Positions 35,092-47,215 of a stretch of DNA of 64,000 bases are shown piece by piece. A program made the position numbers and the translations under genes. The number at the start of each line of letters is the position of its first letter. The first letter of the stretch is position 1. The DNA comes from Prosopocoilus inquinatus (Eukaryota; Arthropoda; Insecta; Coleoptera; Lucanidae), in assembly GCA_036172665.1 (NCBI GenBank), contig CM069871.1, forward strand, positions 5,270,001 to 5,334,000, read 5' to 3'. The notes beneath the pieces are model-generated. The model searched no databases and had not been told where the DNA came from. It worked only from the letters and a program-made list of their open reading frames with translations.

Positions 35092-36210
35092 TATGGTGCA
35101 ATACGTTACATTACAGTAACAAATTGACGAAACGCGAAGCCAGAGAGAGAAAACCGGGGAATTTTCCTTCTAGGGGATACCCAGACGCTCGTACAAGGTT
35201 GACAACAAGCTCGTAATATTACAAAAACAATATCTAAACTGCGGAGTGTCGATACTCTCCATCACTTATGAATCATTTCCGGACTCCACCTAGATTTTCT
35301 GTTGAAAAGTTCGGTTTGAAACTAGCAAGAGAAATCCTAGCTACAAGTAGTCATAAACAGCTCTTTAAAATGACAGTTATCAATTAAAATAAAATAAAAT
35401 GATGCAATATGTTACATTACAATAACAAATTGGCGGAACGCAAAGCCAGAGAGAGAAAACCGGGGAATTTTCTTTCTAGGGGATACCCAGACGCTCGTAC
35501 AAGGTTGACAACAAGCTCGGGGCATTATAAAAATAATAACTAAACTGCGGAGCGACCATACTCTCTCCATCACTTGTGAATCATTTCCATACTCCACGTA
35601 AATTTTCTGTTGAAAAGATCGGCTTGAAAATAGCAATAGCAAATCAAACCCGAGCTACAAGCAGTTATAAAATAAACAACTATTTAAAATGTCAATTATC
35701 AATTAAAATAAAATAAAATGGTGCACTAAGTTAACAAATTGACGGAATGCAAAGCCACACAGAGAGAGAGAAAACCGGGAATTTACCTTGTAAGGGATAC
35801 CCAGACGCGCGTACAAAGTTGACAACAAGCTTGTAGCATTATAGAAACAATAACTAAGCTGCGGAACGACGATACTCTCTTCATCACTTATATATATATT
35901 TCCAGACTCTACCTAGATTTTCTGTTGAAAAGCATGGTTTGAAAAGAGCAAATCAAAACCGAGCTACAATCAGTCATAAGCAGCTCTTCGAAATGATAGC
36001 AATCAATTAAAATAAAATAAAATGGTGCAATGTTGCATTTCAGTTACAAATTGACGGAATGCAAAGTCAGAGAGAGAGAAAACCGGTGAATTTTCTTTGT
36101 AGGGGATACCCAAACGTGCGTACAAGGTTGACAACAAGCCCGTAGCATTACAAGGCAATCATAAACAGCTCCTTAAAATGACAGTTATCAGTTTAAATAA
36201 AATAAAATAA
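35092..36210 (+). repeat. ~306-bp satellite, about 3.6 units
   Basis: Unit starts are near 35108, 35414, 35722 and 36035. Each has AACAAATTGACGGAA, GAGAGAGAAAACCGG, GGGGATACCCAGACGC, GTACAAGGTTGACAACAAGC, AACTGCGGAG, TCATTTCC, GATTTTCTGTTGAAAAG and CAATTAAAATAAAATAAAAT. The fourth unit has an internal deletion. Every unit keeps a GAGAGAG run. Open frames inside are by-products. Confidence 0.93.
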
Positions 36211-37327
36211 CGAATTCCTGATATAATAACTTCAACTTTAATGTGTTTTACTAATTTGGTTTGGACAGATAAAACAGCGACATCCTACGATCGCTTTTTG
36301 ACCTGTCATTGCAACGGAATAGAAACAGAAGTTTTCACTGCAATCAAAAACGATTTGCAACAAAATTTTTAATTTGGTTTGCTTTGAAATACCTTGAGTA
36401 TCAAATTATTAGCTGCTTGTGCGTTGTTCAAGTGCTCACTTTCTGAAGAAAAAAAAAATCTCGAGCTATCATACGATTACCTATGCTGTTAGGAAAGAAA
36501 AATTCGATATACTGTCATAATTCAAGGTCTAACAATGACATATTATACTTATGACCACTGTTTTATCAACAAAACCTTCATATATATATATTTTTTTAAT
36601 AAACTCATATCACAAGACTTTTGCTGTTAGGAATGTTACAACACTCATCGCCTGAAAAGAAACTTAAAAACCCTTACGATTTGAAGCGAAGTTTTCTTTA
36701 TCTTATATCAGACAAAACTTTTGAGTATTTACAACATCTGTACGATTCATAATTCTTAACATTGTCTTATTTTAACGGTGCCTACGTGTTGGTATTTACT
36801 GAAAATAAAGAGTTTACTGTCGCGCATTTGTTTGCTGCATTCACAAACAGATTCTCTAAGGTTCTAAGTTCTCCTGCGGTAGTTGAATGACTACAGACTA
36901 CAGAAAACTGACTTGTACAAGGTGAATCAACCGTACCGAGCTTGTAGTTTGTATCGAATGATTGAAACTAGATCTCTCAAACCATTTTTCTTAAAATAAG
37001 CCTGACGTAGAAGGTCCTGCGCAAAATCTCTGGATATTAAGCTTCAAATTTTTACCTCTGGGAGTATCTGAACGGTCACATTTTCCATAAACATCGTATA
37101 TTACAAATGGTCGGTCACACGTTATAAAGTCTCGTTCTACTTTTAATTTTATAAATTTGTTTCGGTTTCACTCACTTTCTTGTCTGAGTTACCTGTTATA
37201 CTTCGAACATGTATTATTGTTTAATGCCAACCTTGTCAGTGATACGTTAGTACGACGTCCTTGTAGTCCATGATTTTAGTAATTACTCACAAGACATTTA
37301 TTATATATCGGTGTACGTGACTCTAGT
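36211..37327. other. Unassigned AT-rich DNA
   Basis: No gene or repeat family was recognised. There is a short (TA)n run near 36583. Confidence 0.4.
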
Positions 37328-38225
37328 ATATTTGTCTGTCGAAATTTTGTTCTTTACGCTGATATTGAATGAGTTCAAACAAACACGTTGGCGAACGTGC
37401 GTGGGCGTCTGGTCGTCCCCTTTACACTTCTAAATAGCGCGTACTAAGTTTCTTGGAGGGTTTTAAGAGGAATGTAAGTAAACAAAATCTCGATGCAAAC
37501 ATTTTTAATTCTTTTTACCCTGCGTACAGTTACGCAATTAAATAGTAAGCAAAATGCCTCGGAGCAAGGAATTAAACGACGAAATGTTTCTCGTTGGTTT
37601 ATTCCCTATTAAAACTGGCCTGTTATTTGTCTGTCGAGATCCTATTCTCTGCGCCTATGTTTCCTATTTAAGATTTTGTACGAAATCGAATGAGTTCAGA
37701 CAAACACGTACGCGAACTTGCGCGCGCGTCTGGTCGCCCCCTTTCCACTCATAAATATCGCGTACTAAGTTATTTGGAGGATTTTAAGGGGAATAATTTG
37801 TCGAGTGGAATGTAAATAAAATCGCCGTGCCAACATTTTTAATTCGTTTTGCTTTGCGTACAGTTACGAAATTAAATAATAAGCAAAATGCCTCGGAGCA
37901 AGGAATCTTTCTCGTTGGTTTGTTTATTCCTTATTAAAGCTGGCTGACTTTTTATGCTGAAATCGCATGATTTTAAACAACTCTGTTACCAAAATGTAGT
38001 ATACAAAGAATACAAAGAAAAAGAATCGAATTGAACGTAAAATTTCGCTGTCAAAAACTATTTATTTAAATTAATCTTTCTCGTTGGTTTATTCCTTATT
38101 AAAGGTGGCTTATTTTTTAAACTGAAAAACAACTCTGTTACCAAAATGTAGTAAACAAAGAATGCAAAGAAGAATAATCAAATTGAACATAAAATTTTGC
38201 TGTCAAAAACTATTTATTTAAAATA
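37328..38225 (+). repeat. 295-320-bp duplication plus partial third copy
   Basis: Copy A is about 37328-37622 and copy B about 37623-37960. They share TTTGTCTGTCGA, GAATGAGTTCA, GCGTACTAAGTT, CAACATTTTTAATTC, GCAAAATGCCTCGGAGCAAG and TTTCTCGTTGGTTTATTCC. A third partial copy (38073-38225) repeats the last block together with ACTCTGTTACCAAAATGTAG, which also follows copy B. The 66-codon frame at 37554 spans the junction of units and is broken in copy B. Confidence 0.8.
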
Positions 38226-39724
38226 ACAAGAAGGACGATCAACTAAAGAAAGACAGAGATGAAGCGAAGCAAGTCCGACAAATTTCAAAAATATGTATGT
38301 AACGCTGGTCCGGCGAACCGTGGCGAAATAGATTGAGTAACGATTTTCGACTTCATTTCGAAAACCAGACTACCAACAGGGAAATCGTGACTCGAGCTTT
38401 GCACGAACTGCTAAAAGGATTCCGGAAAAGGGGGTGAGAAACCGAATATTTCATTTTGCGGTTTTGTTGTGGTCATCAGGAAGCACTCTTTTGTTTTGTA
38501 ATCATTTCAACTCTGTCCGTACAGGTTACAGATACACATATATTGTAATCGGTTACATTCATGCATGACCAGAGCTAGGCTTACAAATAGATTTTAAGAA
38601 AGAAAAAAAGAGTAAACAAGTGAATAAAAAAAGCAACGCAAAATAGATCGAGATATCGAGAGAGATAAATGCCTCACTTTTCTGATGTGTAAAGAACTTA
38701 ATACAAAAAAAACTAAAACTGAAAAGGAATTAAAAATAAAATTAAAACTCGAAATTGAAAAAAATCACTCAATAAAATCAAGACAGTTCAAGTTAAATCA
38801 ACCTAATTTGTTCCAAGCTGAGCATAAAAAAATTAAGATTGAAAAAAATTGAAATTGTTAAAGATTAGAAATGAAACTTTGAAAAATTTCAACGCCTTAA
38901 AGTAGCGAAAAGTGTAAACTCAATTGCAATAAAATTAAGGCCCATCGAACTCTGCCTTGGCCAATATACAATACCATCGAAAGTAACTCCAATTATAAAC
39001 AGCCTCACACAAAATGTGCGCCCAATCATACCTGTTTGTGAAGTAAACAGTTCATTGGATTGAGATGCAAAATTATCACTTCAAAAGGCACGCCGAGTTA
39101 ATTAACTTTAAGATAAATTGTTGAGTTGGATCTTAGCTGTCAAAGCGGATCAAAATGTCTGAACCAATCGGGAAGACCGACAAACTATTATATCAAACGA
39201 GACGTAAAAATCATTTCCGGGAAACGTTGCCATGTCCGCATGTGAACCAACGCGGAAGCGCTGTCGTCGAAAACGGTTCGGTCAGTTCGGAGAGTGTAAC
39301 AGGGAAACCGTTGACAGGTTGAGAGACCTTTACAACTGAGATGATTACTTCTCGTAAATCACTATTGCCACGCCATAGAAACCCATTTCAAAATGGTACA
39401 CTATACCGGGTGTTCGTGAAACAAGTGCGGAAATTTAACCCTGTAATACATCACCATAAATGGGAACGATTGAACTTACACGTTCTTAACAAAAGTTTTA
39501 CACATTTCGAGAAAATCACAGTTGAAAATCGGGCAAGAAATAATCGCACGTTTATGTGTTTGAGGTAGGTCAAGAAAAGGAAATTTTATTGGAAGGGCAG
39601 TGACCTTTGCCGAAGTCGAGAGGCGCTGCTTTTAACGTCGCAATAAGTCGTGTTAGAGCCGAGTGAAAGAATTTGCTTCATTTTTTATGATTATGGTAAA
39701 CAATTTATTGGTACGTATTCTTTG
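38226..39724. other. Unassigned DNA with a TGACCTTG-family-like A-rich stretch
   Basis: About 38690-38960 is A-rich and resembles the 3-5 kb array in word use (ATTAAAAATAAAATT, CAACCTAATT) but lacks clear TCAAGGTCA cores. ACCGGGTGTTCGTGAAAC at about 39403 resembles other element ends in the window. No gene is supported. Confidence 0.35.
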
Positions 39725-40532
39725 GAATCAACAGTTTAGTTTGTGAAAAGTGATTGAACGAATTAAAGCTAAATATGATTCTATCTGCATGGTATTACTT
39801 ATTAAAATGCCGCAATTCACGAACGGCAAGAGACCAATATTTCAGAGGAGTGTATTCATAATGCCGTCGACAGTATTTGCGCTGAATCAACAGTTTAGTT
39901 TGTGAAGAGTGATTGAACGAGTTAAAGCTAAATATGATTCTATCTGCATGGTATTATTACTTATTAAAATGCCGCAATTCACGAACGGCGAGAGACCAAT
40001 ATTTCAGAGGAGTGTATTCATAATGCCGTCGACAGTATTTGCGCTGAATCAACAGTTTAGTTTGTGAAGAGTGATTGAACGAGTTAAAGCTAAATATGAT
40101 TCTATCTGCATGGTATTATTACTTATTAAAATGCCGCAATTCACGAACGGCAAGAGACCAATATTTCAGAGGAGTGTATTTATAATGCCGTCGACAGTAC
40201 TTGCGCTGAATCAACAGTTTAGTTTGTGAAGAGTGATTGAACGAGTTAAAGCTAAATATGATTACTATCTACACAGTATTCTTACTTATTAAAATGCCGC
40301 AATTCACGAACGGCGAGAGACCAGTATTTCAGAGGAGTGTATTTATAATGCCGTCGACAGTATTTGCGCTGAATCAAGAGTTTAGTTTGTGAAAAGTGAT
40401 TGAACGAGTTAAAGCTAAATATGATTCTATCTGCAGGGTATTATTACTTATTAAAATGCCGCAATTCACGAACGGCGAGAGACCGGCATTTCAGAGGAGT
40501 GTATTCATAATGCCGTCGACAGTATTTGCGCT
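39725..40532 (+). repeat. ~162-bp satellite, five units
   Basis: Units start at 39725, 39884, 40046, 40208 and 40371. Each contains GAATCAACAGTTTAGTTTGT, GTGATTGAACGAGTTAAAGC, TAAATATGATTCTATCTGCA, AAAATGCCGCAATTCACGAA, CGGCGAGAGACC, TCAGAGGAGTGTATTCATAA and TGCCGTCGACAGTATTTGCG. Identity between units is very high (a few differences each), indicating recent homogenisation. The frame at 40396-40626 runs out of the last unit and is not treated as a gene. Confidence 0.96.
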
Positions 40533-42399
40533 AATTCTGACGTGCACACGAACACAAGAATCGCTTTTTCGCCGAGCTGGTTTGTGTCCCGCTAACGATG
40601 GATGCAACGTCGAACAATTTTTATAAACATTTCTAAACGTCTAATAGTGAACGTTTGTTTGAATGTGATCCTCAACGCAGATGATATTCGGTGAGTGTGT
40701 CTTGCGTATTATTAGTCATTCCCGCGATGTTTACTGTCTACGATCAGAGAAGCAATTTCCGTAAGTTTTCTTTTTTTGTTATTTCATGAGCGCCGAATAA
40801 GGGATGGATAAAGGAATTTCTATTTGTTATACGATTTTTTTCGTGTTGTTTGGCCTGTCGGCGTGCTATTGTTAAAAATTTTGCATTTATTTTGCAAACA
40901 CCCTGTATATTGTAGTTACTTTAGAAAATAAATGATTTTCATTAGTAAACTTGCTTGAAATTGTATTATGTTTTAGTGTTGTAGCTGTATATACATACAC
41001 AGAATGAAGTTCTATAAACATAAAGGAAACCTAAAAATTACGACCATTATCAACTTCCGTGAGGATTTTTACGGCGTCATCGACATGCAGCAAATTTTCA
41101 CTTTATATGCTTCCTCATGCACTAAAATAAACGAAACATCACGAAAACAACATCTCGCTTCTATTAAAAACAATAAACACATACACACACAACCGAACCG
41201 TTCGTCTTTCGAAAACATTCGAAAGCGGAAAACGAAATCGTCACAGACGTGCTGCAGTAAATATGTAAATCCCCCACACCGCCGTAAATGAGAAACCCAA
41301 TCTCATCTCTTCACGGTTGCAGCGTTGTATAAACGGCCGGATTAATTTTTTTACTTTATGAAAAATATCCATCTACCCCGTTGTTGCTGCAATGAACGCA
41401 GCGAATTAGAAAGGGCGAGCTTTCGCTTCAGCACGGCTGAAAAATTATACTAATTCACCTTCCAAATTTTTAATTCGTGCTTTATTAATGTCAGTTGTTG
41501 CACATGCATAATTTATCGCGGGCTGCTCGTCCTTTCTTTCATCCCTTGCGCGACGACGCGACGGACGTTCTAATTTTCTTCGCGTCGACCGAAATTACAC
41601 GCACTTCCGGTTTTTACAACTCTCCCACCGCCCCCACCACCACCACTTCACATCTTGCACTTGGTAATTTATTAAGGAAGCGTAAATTCGGAAAACCTCA
41701 AAAGATTAAATTGCGACTGGCAAGCCGTAAAGTCGGGGGCGAAATCCGCTTGATGTATAAAAGTAAGCAAAAACCGCTTACATGCGCGGTTTTGCGAAAG
41801 TTGCATCAGATTTGCCCGCTTTTAAAACGTACGATTTGTGACAAATGTGACCGAGCGCATTAATGTATTTGTCAAATAATGCGATTTTTGATGTTGCTGG
41901 CTGGCTAGAACGAGAACGTGTACGTAACGTTATTACGGGCGACACTGTTATCCACTTACCGTAGAAATAAAAGCCCAAAAAAATTACACGCCTTTTTTTT
42001 GTTATACTTTACCAAATAAAATCTAGACAGGCACGCATGTTCACCTTTTAATTCTAAACAGAACTGGACCACTTATCGATCTAATAATTTATTAGATTAA
42101 GCATTTGATTATAAAAGTTATAAAATCCTCATCTAAAGCCATGTTTATACTTTTAGGTGTTACGGGAGTGGAAAACCACTTTTTGGGAAACAACCTGTAT
42201 AGTGAGTTTGAATCACATTTGCCTTCGATTGCGCAATATTAAAAAAAAAAATGTGTGAAATGTATTATGCCGCGCCTTTCTCGTTGGTTTTTATTGCTGT
42301 AAAAATAATTCCTTCTGCATTGTCTCCGTCGCTGAAGTACTGGAATTCGTAAAACACGAAAGGTCTCACGCCCTGCTTTATGCTCGTAAGAGCTGTTAT
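40533..42399. other. Unassigned DNA
   Basis: CACCCTGTATAT lies at about 40908. A 122-codon plus-strand frame at 41495-41863 starts in CG-rich DNA with a Pro/Thr/Ser stretch and ends Cys/Lys-rich; no family is recognised. A donor-like word on the minus strand (CTACG|GTAAGTGG) lies at about 41958. No gene is supported. Confidence 0.3.
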
Positions 42400-42479
42400 C
42401 TACCTCGTGGATAACTATTAAACTATTAAACGTCTATACCAGTGCGCACATTACTATGTAACTTCTCTGCTTTCACTAA

Positions 42480-42640
42480 TTCAATCTTTTACGCATACAT
42501 TGTTTATCTGATTACTTGGTTTAGGTTATATTTAGATTTAGATTAGTTATGGCTTGTTTTTGTACTTACCATTTTTTGCTCTGTAATTCTTTTTTTTTTT
42601 GTAAACTGTTGGGCAATAAACATATTATTATTATTATAAC
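42480..42640 (+). mobile_element. Probable non-LTR retrotransposon 3' tail
   Basis: T-rich sequence leads to TGTAAACTGTTGGGCAATAA, then ACAT(ATT)n. A terminal AATAAA-like word followed by a short (ATT)n tail is characteristic of 3' ends of insect non-LTR elements (established knowledge). No reverse-transcriptase frame remains, so this is a 5'-truncated relic. Confidence 0.45.
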
Positions 42641-43862
42641 TAGAAGATTAACACCGTTACAACTGACTTCGGTGCCGATGTAAAGGGCGCCAGTCAACTT
42701 TTCCGGAACCGCGAGTAAAATTCAGAAAATTTGGGTTACGCCCAAAATATGTCATACAGGTTTTATTTTCAATAAAACACAATCAGCAGTAACAATATAC
42801 AAGCGTAATAAACGCAGAAATACCCGGGAGATGCTTAAATACCCGGCTTAATTTGAAGTAAACCAGTCGATGCCGGCCATAGGCCGTGGAATATACTTCA
42901 CCCCCTGGCGAAATAATTTCTCTATAGCACTACAGTAATCCGCACAAAACGCAAGTGGTTTACCTTGACTCTATATAGACAATTACCATTTTTTGCTCCG
43001 TAATTGTGTTTTTTTTTTTGGAAACTGTTACGCAAATAAACATATTATTATTATTATTATTATTAGAAGATTAACAGCGTTACGACTGACTTCGGTGCCG
43101 ATCCAAAGCGTGTCACTAATTTTTATCGGAACCGCGAGTAAAATTCAGAAAACGCGGTTACGTCCAAAATATGTCATAGTTGAGGTTTTATTTTCAATAA
43201 AACACAAAAGTGACAATCAACAGTAACAATATACAAGCGTAATTAACGCGGAAATATCCGGGAGATGCTTAAATACACGGCTCAATTTGAGGTAAACCAG
43301 TCGAAGCCGGCCAAGGGCCGTGGAATATATTTCACCCCCTGGCCAAATAATTTCTCTAGCACTGAAGTAATACGCACAAAACGCAAGTGGTTTACCCTGA
43401 TGCTGTATAGACAATGGAGTGTTTTCAATTCGATTCGGTGAGCGGGGAGAAGAAAAACAAACAGAAGAAAAGAAGGATCGAGAAAGATTAGCCAATTCGA
43501 CGAAAATGTGACGCAATGGTCTACGAATGGCGTTAAATATCAAAAGTGATGGGAAGGTTTAAATTCGAGCGGGAGGTTTTATTTTCAATAAAACACAATC
43601 AGCAGTAACAATATACAAGCGTAATTAGCGCAGAAATATCCGGGAGATGCTTAAATACCCGGCTTAATTTGAGGTAAATCAGTCGAAGCCGGCCATAGGC
43701 CGTGGAATATATTTCACCGCCTGGCGAAATAATTTCTCTATAGCATTACAGTAATCCGCACAAAATGCAAGTGGTTTACCCTGACTCTCTATAGAGAATT
43801 ACCATTTTTTGCTCTATAATTGTGTTTTTTTTTGGAAACTGTTGGGCAAATAAGGGTATTAC

Positions 43863-43894
<32 letters not shown>

Positions 43895-44545
43895 GAAGAT
43901 TAACAGCGTTACGACTGACTTCGGTGCCGATCCAAAGCGCGTCGCTCATTTTTATCGGAACCGCGAGTAAAATTCAGAAAACGCGGTTACGTCCAAAATA
44001 TGTCATAGTCGAGGTTTTATTTTCAATAAAACACAACAGTGACAATCAACAGCAACAATATACAAGCGTAATTAACGCGGAAATATCCGGGAGATGCTTA
44101 AATACACGGCTCAATTTGAAGTAAACCAGTCGAAGCCGGCCAAGGGCCGTGGAATATATTTCACCCCCTGGCCAAATAATTTCTCTAGCACTGAAGTAAT
44201 ACGCACAAAACGCAAGTGGTTTACCCTGACTCTGTATAGAGAATGGAGTGTTGTTAATTCGATTCGGTGAGCGGGGAGAAAAAAAAAAACAAACAAAAGA
44301 AAAGAAGGATCGAGAAAGATTAGCCAATCCAGCGAAAATGTGACACAATGATCTACGAATGGCGTTAAAACTCAAAGGTGATGGGAGTGTTTAAATTCGA
44401 GCGAGAAGGGATGACAAAAACAAAACGGAAATGACGCAAAAAAGCAGCCTAGGCGGCTCCAATCGGGTCGAAAATAAAACGCAATTTAAGGTTTTTAAAT
44501 TCACGAGAATGAAACGAGTTGATTTCCAGCGTTTCTTTCGACATT
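42567..44545 (+). repeat. Composite repeat containing the (ATT)n tail
   Basis: Blocks repeat in order. Block X is ACCATTTTTTGCTC, (ATT)n, AGAAGATTAACA, GACTTCGGTGCCGAT (42567, 42986, 43799). Block Y is GTTTTATTTTCAATAAAAC, AACAATATACAAGCGTAAT, CCGGGAGATGCTTAAATAC, GGCC(A/T)(A/T)(A/G)GGCCGTGGAATAT (about 42757, 43183, 43575, 44012). Block Z is GAATGGAGTGTT, ATTCGATTCGGTGAGCGGGG, AAGGATCGAGAAAGATTAGC (43412, 44240). The arrangement is X-Y, X-Y-Z, Y, X-Y-Z. (ATT)n runs are at 42621, 43041 and 43856. Minus-strand frames at 43217-43543 and 44046-44375 are homologous because of this duplication. Confidence 0.88.
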
Positions 44546-44809
44546 TTATTATTTCTCAAAATGACTAATTTCAAACACTGTAACGTTACATTTTGATTTG
44601 ATTTGATACAGAAAAGCCCATTTTAAAAGAAAACGAAATTTTAATGAGATAAAATCCGGGGCAATTGAGATTGTAAATGTCTACATTTTTAACTCGAAAC
44701 AGCAATAAAAACGTGCTCGTATGGCTTGCGAACGAGGCGCGACTTAAGCTCGGGCGAAATTCCTTATCGGCCGACAAAAGAAAAACAAACTCGACTCCGG
44801 CGGATATAT

Positions 44810-44935
44810 TATACAGGGTGTCACAGAATAACCGGAAAATCTTAAACTGTAACAGAGCAACTCAGACAATTTATATCCGTTTCAAAATACTTCGGCCACA
44901 GAACGTCGTAAAATTCTCGAGATATCTGCATTTCT
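44810..44935. mobile_element. Dispersed element end: TACAGGGTGTCAC to CTCGAGATATC
   Basis: TATACAGGGTGTCACAGAAT starts a block that ends about 110 bp later in TTCTCGAGATATCTGC. In opposite orientation, 47345-47462 reads GATATCTCAAGAACGG to ACACCCTGTATATA, with its duplicate at 53385-53498. This looks like one short dispersed family. I cannot name it. Confidence 0.35.
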
Positions 44936-45044
44936 TTATGGCTTTAATTAAATAATATTGTCCAGAGGTTCTATTTTTTGAAATAATTGCAATCGTCTGT
45001 AGGTGCATCTCATATTTTCCATGGGAATTGATCAAATTACTTAC

Positions 45045-45254
45045 TCCACGCGGCCTTACAATCATAAAATTTGCGCCGCCGTGCGTTGTCTACTCTTTTA
45101 CATGACTGGAGCATGGGGATTAGATGAGATGTTATTTCAACGGAAAGATTAAATTGCGTTAACTCTCGACTTTTACCGCTATTAGGCTCTCTTTACGTCA
45201 TCTGATACTCGTTGGTTCCCGCTGAGGTCATGATGTGTTCGATTCGTGCAGGCC
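45045..45254. other. Unassigned DNA beside the candidate exon
   Basis: Moderately GC-rich, with no repeat or exon seen. Confidence 0.3.
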
Positions 45255-45410
45255 CTACCTTCGTACATTAGGGGGCACGACTTGTTTTGCTTTATTAACT
45301 TGTAACGTCCCGGGAGCACGTCTGTCGTTTAGCGAAATCCCCCAGGGCCTGATGGGTGTTGGCAGGAGCGTTGCACCGCATTTCGCGTCGAGGCCGTCCT
45401 GAGGGTCACT
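45255..45410 (-). CDS. GC-rich protein-like open segment, 51 codons
   Basis: On the minus strand the frame is open from 45410 to TAG at 45255, with no ATG. Acceptor-like words precede and begin it (GTTTTTGCAG at about 45417; GACCCTCAG at about 45400). The peptide is Pro/Arg/Leu-rich (for example LLPTPIRPWGISLNDRRAPG, then LQVNKAKQVVPPN) with strong GC at third positions. That is unlike the flanking AT-rich arrays. No family is recognised. It may be an exon of an unknown gene or a relic of a mobile-element frame. Confidence 0.22.
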   Translation of the reverse strand, partial: SDPQDGLDAKCGATLLPTPIRPWGISLNDRRAPGTLQVNKAKQVVPPNVRR

Positions 45411-45479
45411 TCACACTGCAAAAACTAAAACACGAAATCGTCAAACATAAAAATTATATATCACAAATAATAAACGAGT

Positions 45480-47215
45480 TTTATGTTTTTATTTCTTTTA
45501 GGTTGAATTGGCTTGATTTTGAAATGGATTGAAGTGAATTTTAATTGGGTAAGAATTTTTTAATAAATTTTTATTGTTTGTCGTTCTTGGGCGGTGTTGG
45601 ATGAAAGGCGAATAGAGTTGGGCTGACCTTGGTACGATCGCACATAATTTTTTTCGAATTTCTTTCTTAATTTTAAAACAAATTTTTTCTTAGTTTCAAT
45701 TAATTGGAAATTTAATTCTAATTTTTTGTTGTGGTTAAGCAGAGTTGGATAAACGGACTGTGGTGACCTTGAAACGAAGAGGATTTAATTTGAATTGAGT
45801 TTTAATTTTCAATATTTAATATGTTCAATATGTTTTAATTCTTATTTAAGTTGGACAGAGCTGAGTTGACGTTGAATTGGAACGGACTTGGAGCTACAAT
45901 TATTTCTCGTTGAATTGAGTTGATTTTGAAATGGTTTGGGCTTAATTTTAATTGACTTTAAACTTTTTATATATTTGTTGTTGTTGTTGTTGTTGTTGTT
46001 GTTGGGCAGAGTTGGATGAACAATGAATGGAACTGGACTGACCTTGAACATTAATTTTTTTACAAATTTCATCTCTCTTAATTTTTTTTTTGTTGTGGTA
46101 ACGGAGTTGCACTTAATTTGAATTAAGCTCAATGTTAAATATTTTTTTGATTAATTCTTTATTTAAGTTGGGAAGAGCTGAGTTGACCTTGAAGCGGATT
46201 GAACCTCAAGCTTTAATTGCTTTTATTTTAATTGAAATAACGTTAATTTTCTCAGTTTTCGCAGAGTTAAGTCTGTTTGGGTTAACCTTGAAATGGCTTG
46301 GACTTAATTTTAACTGAGTTTTCATTAATTTTCTTAACTTTCCGGATAAATGCAGTTTCGTTGACCTTGAGTTGAATTGAACTTGATTTACATTAAGTAT
46401 CATTTTTTATTTTAAGTATTTTCTAGTTTAAAGCTCTTGCGGTAAGTCTGCTCAGTTTGCACTGGGATTTCCTTTGTGTAGCTATTTCCGCCATTATTGG
46501 GGCCTCATCAGCAGAAGAGTAGCTCGAGAAAATCCAGCGCAATTCAAATGACTCGTCCGATTTAAGAACGCTAAGCGCAGTATAAAGTTAAACCTCTGGC
46601 CACCTGAGGGCGCGTTTTAAACTATTTTCTGTTTCAATTTTCAATAAAATTTATTTTCTTTTAAATCGCTTGTTACGGTTCGATTTAATTTTACCCGAAT
46701 TTCCAATTTTCATCTTTCAGCTTGTGTTGGGGGGAGAGATAAGTTAAATTCGGCTGACCTTGAGACTGGTTGGACTTAATTTAATTGAGTTTAATTTTTT
46801 TATGCATTTTTTTTTGTTATGATTGGATGGATTTGGATGAAGTTGCAATTACGTTGACCTTGAGATAAATTGCACTTGGCTTTTATTGATTTATTAATTT
46901 TTAATTCAAAATATTTTGTTTTCATTTTTCATGGAATTTATTTTTTCTTTAATCTCTTGTTGAGGTTGGACTTCATTTTAAGTGCGACTTTTTGTTTGGA
47001 TTGGGGAGAAGCCTTGAACTTAATTTAATATTTTTTCAATGTTTTGGTTGTGGTTGGACAGAGTTGGATGAACGAAGTTAGGCTGGCCTTGAGATGAATC
47101 GCGCTCGATTTTTAACGAGTCTCATTTTTGACTTAAAAAACGTTTTCTGTTTTAACTTCTGAATAACAATTTATTATTTTTTTAATCGCTTGTTGTAATT
47201 GGGCAAAGTAACTAA
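45480..47215 (+). repeat. TGACCTTGAG-family array
   Basis: Degenerate units read GTTGACCTTGAGAT(G/A)AATTG, GGACTTAATTTTAATTGAGT, TT(C/A)ATTTTTAATT and TTGTTGTGGTTGGACAGAGT TGGATGAA. Cores occur at about 45626, 45748, 46048, 46187, 46352, 46758, 46854 and 47078 (TGGCCTTGA). A (TTG)10 run lies at about 45975-46004. Open frames at 45842-46403 are carried by the array. Confidence 0.88.

Noticed and set aside
35412..35642. 76-codon minus-strand frame
   Set aside because: It lies wholly inside one unit of the ~306-bp satellite and is disrupted in sister units.
38320..38560. About 78-codon frame without Met on the plus strand
   Set aside because: No start or acceptor, basic composition only, and no recognised motif.
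41495..41863. 122-codon frame with a Cys/Lys-rich end as a possible small protein
   Set aside because: Simple Pro/Thr stretch from (CCA)n-like DNA and no family signature; kept only as a note in the unassigned region.
42567..44545. LTR retrotransposon with LTRs
   Set aside because: The duplicated blocks lack TG..CA ends, a primer-binding site and any pol frame; the order X-Y-Z with (ATT)n fits local duplication better.
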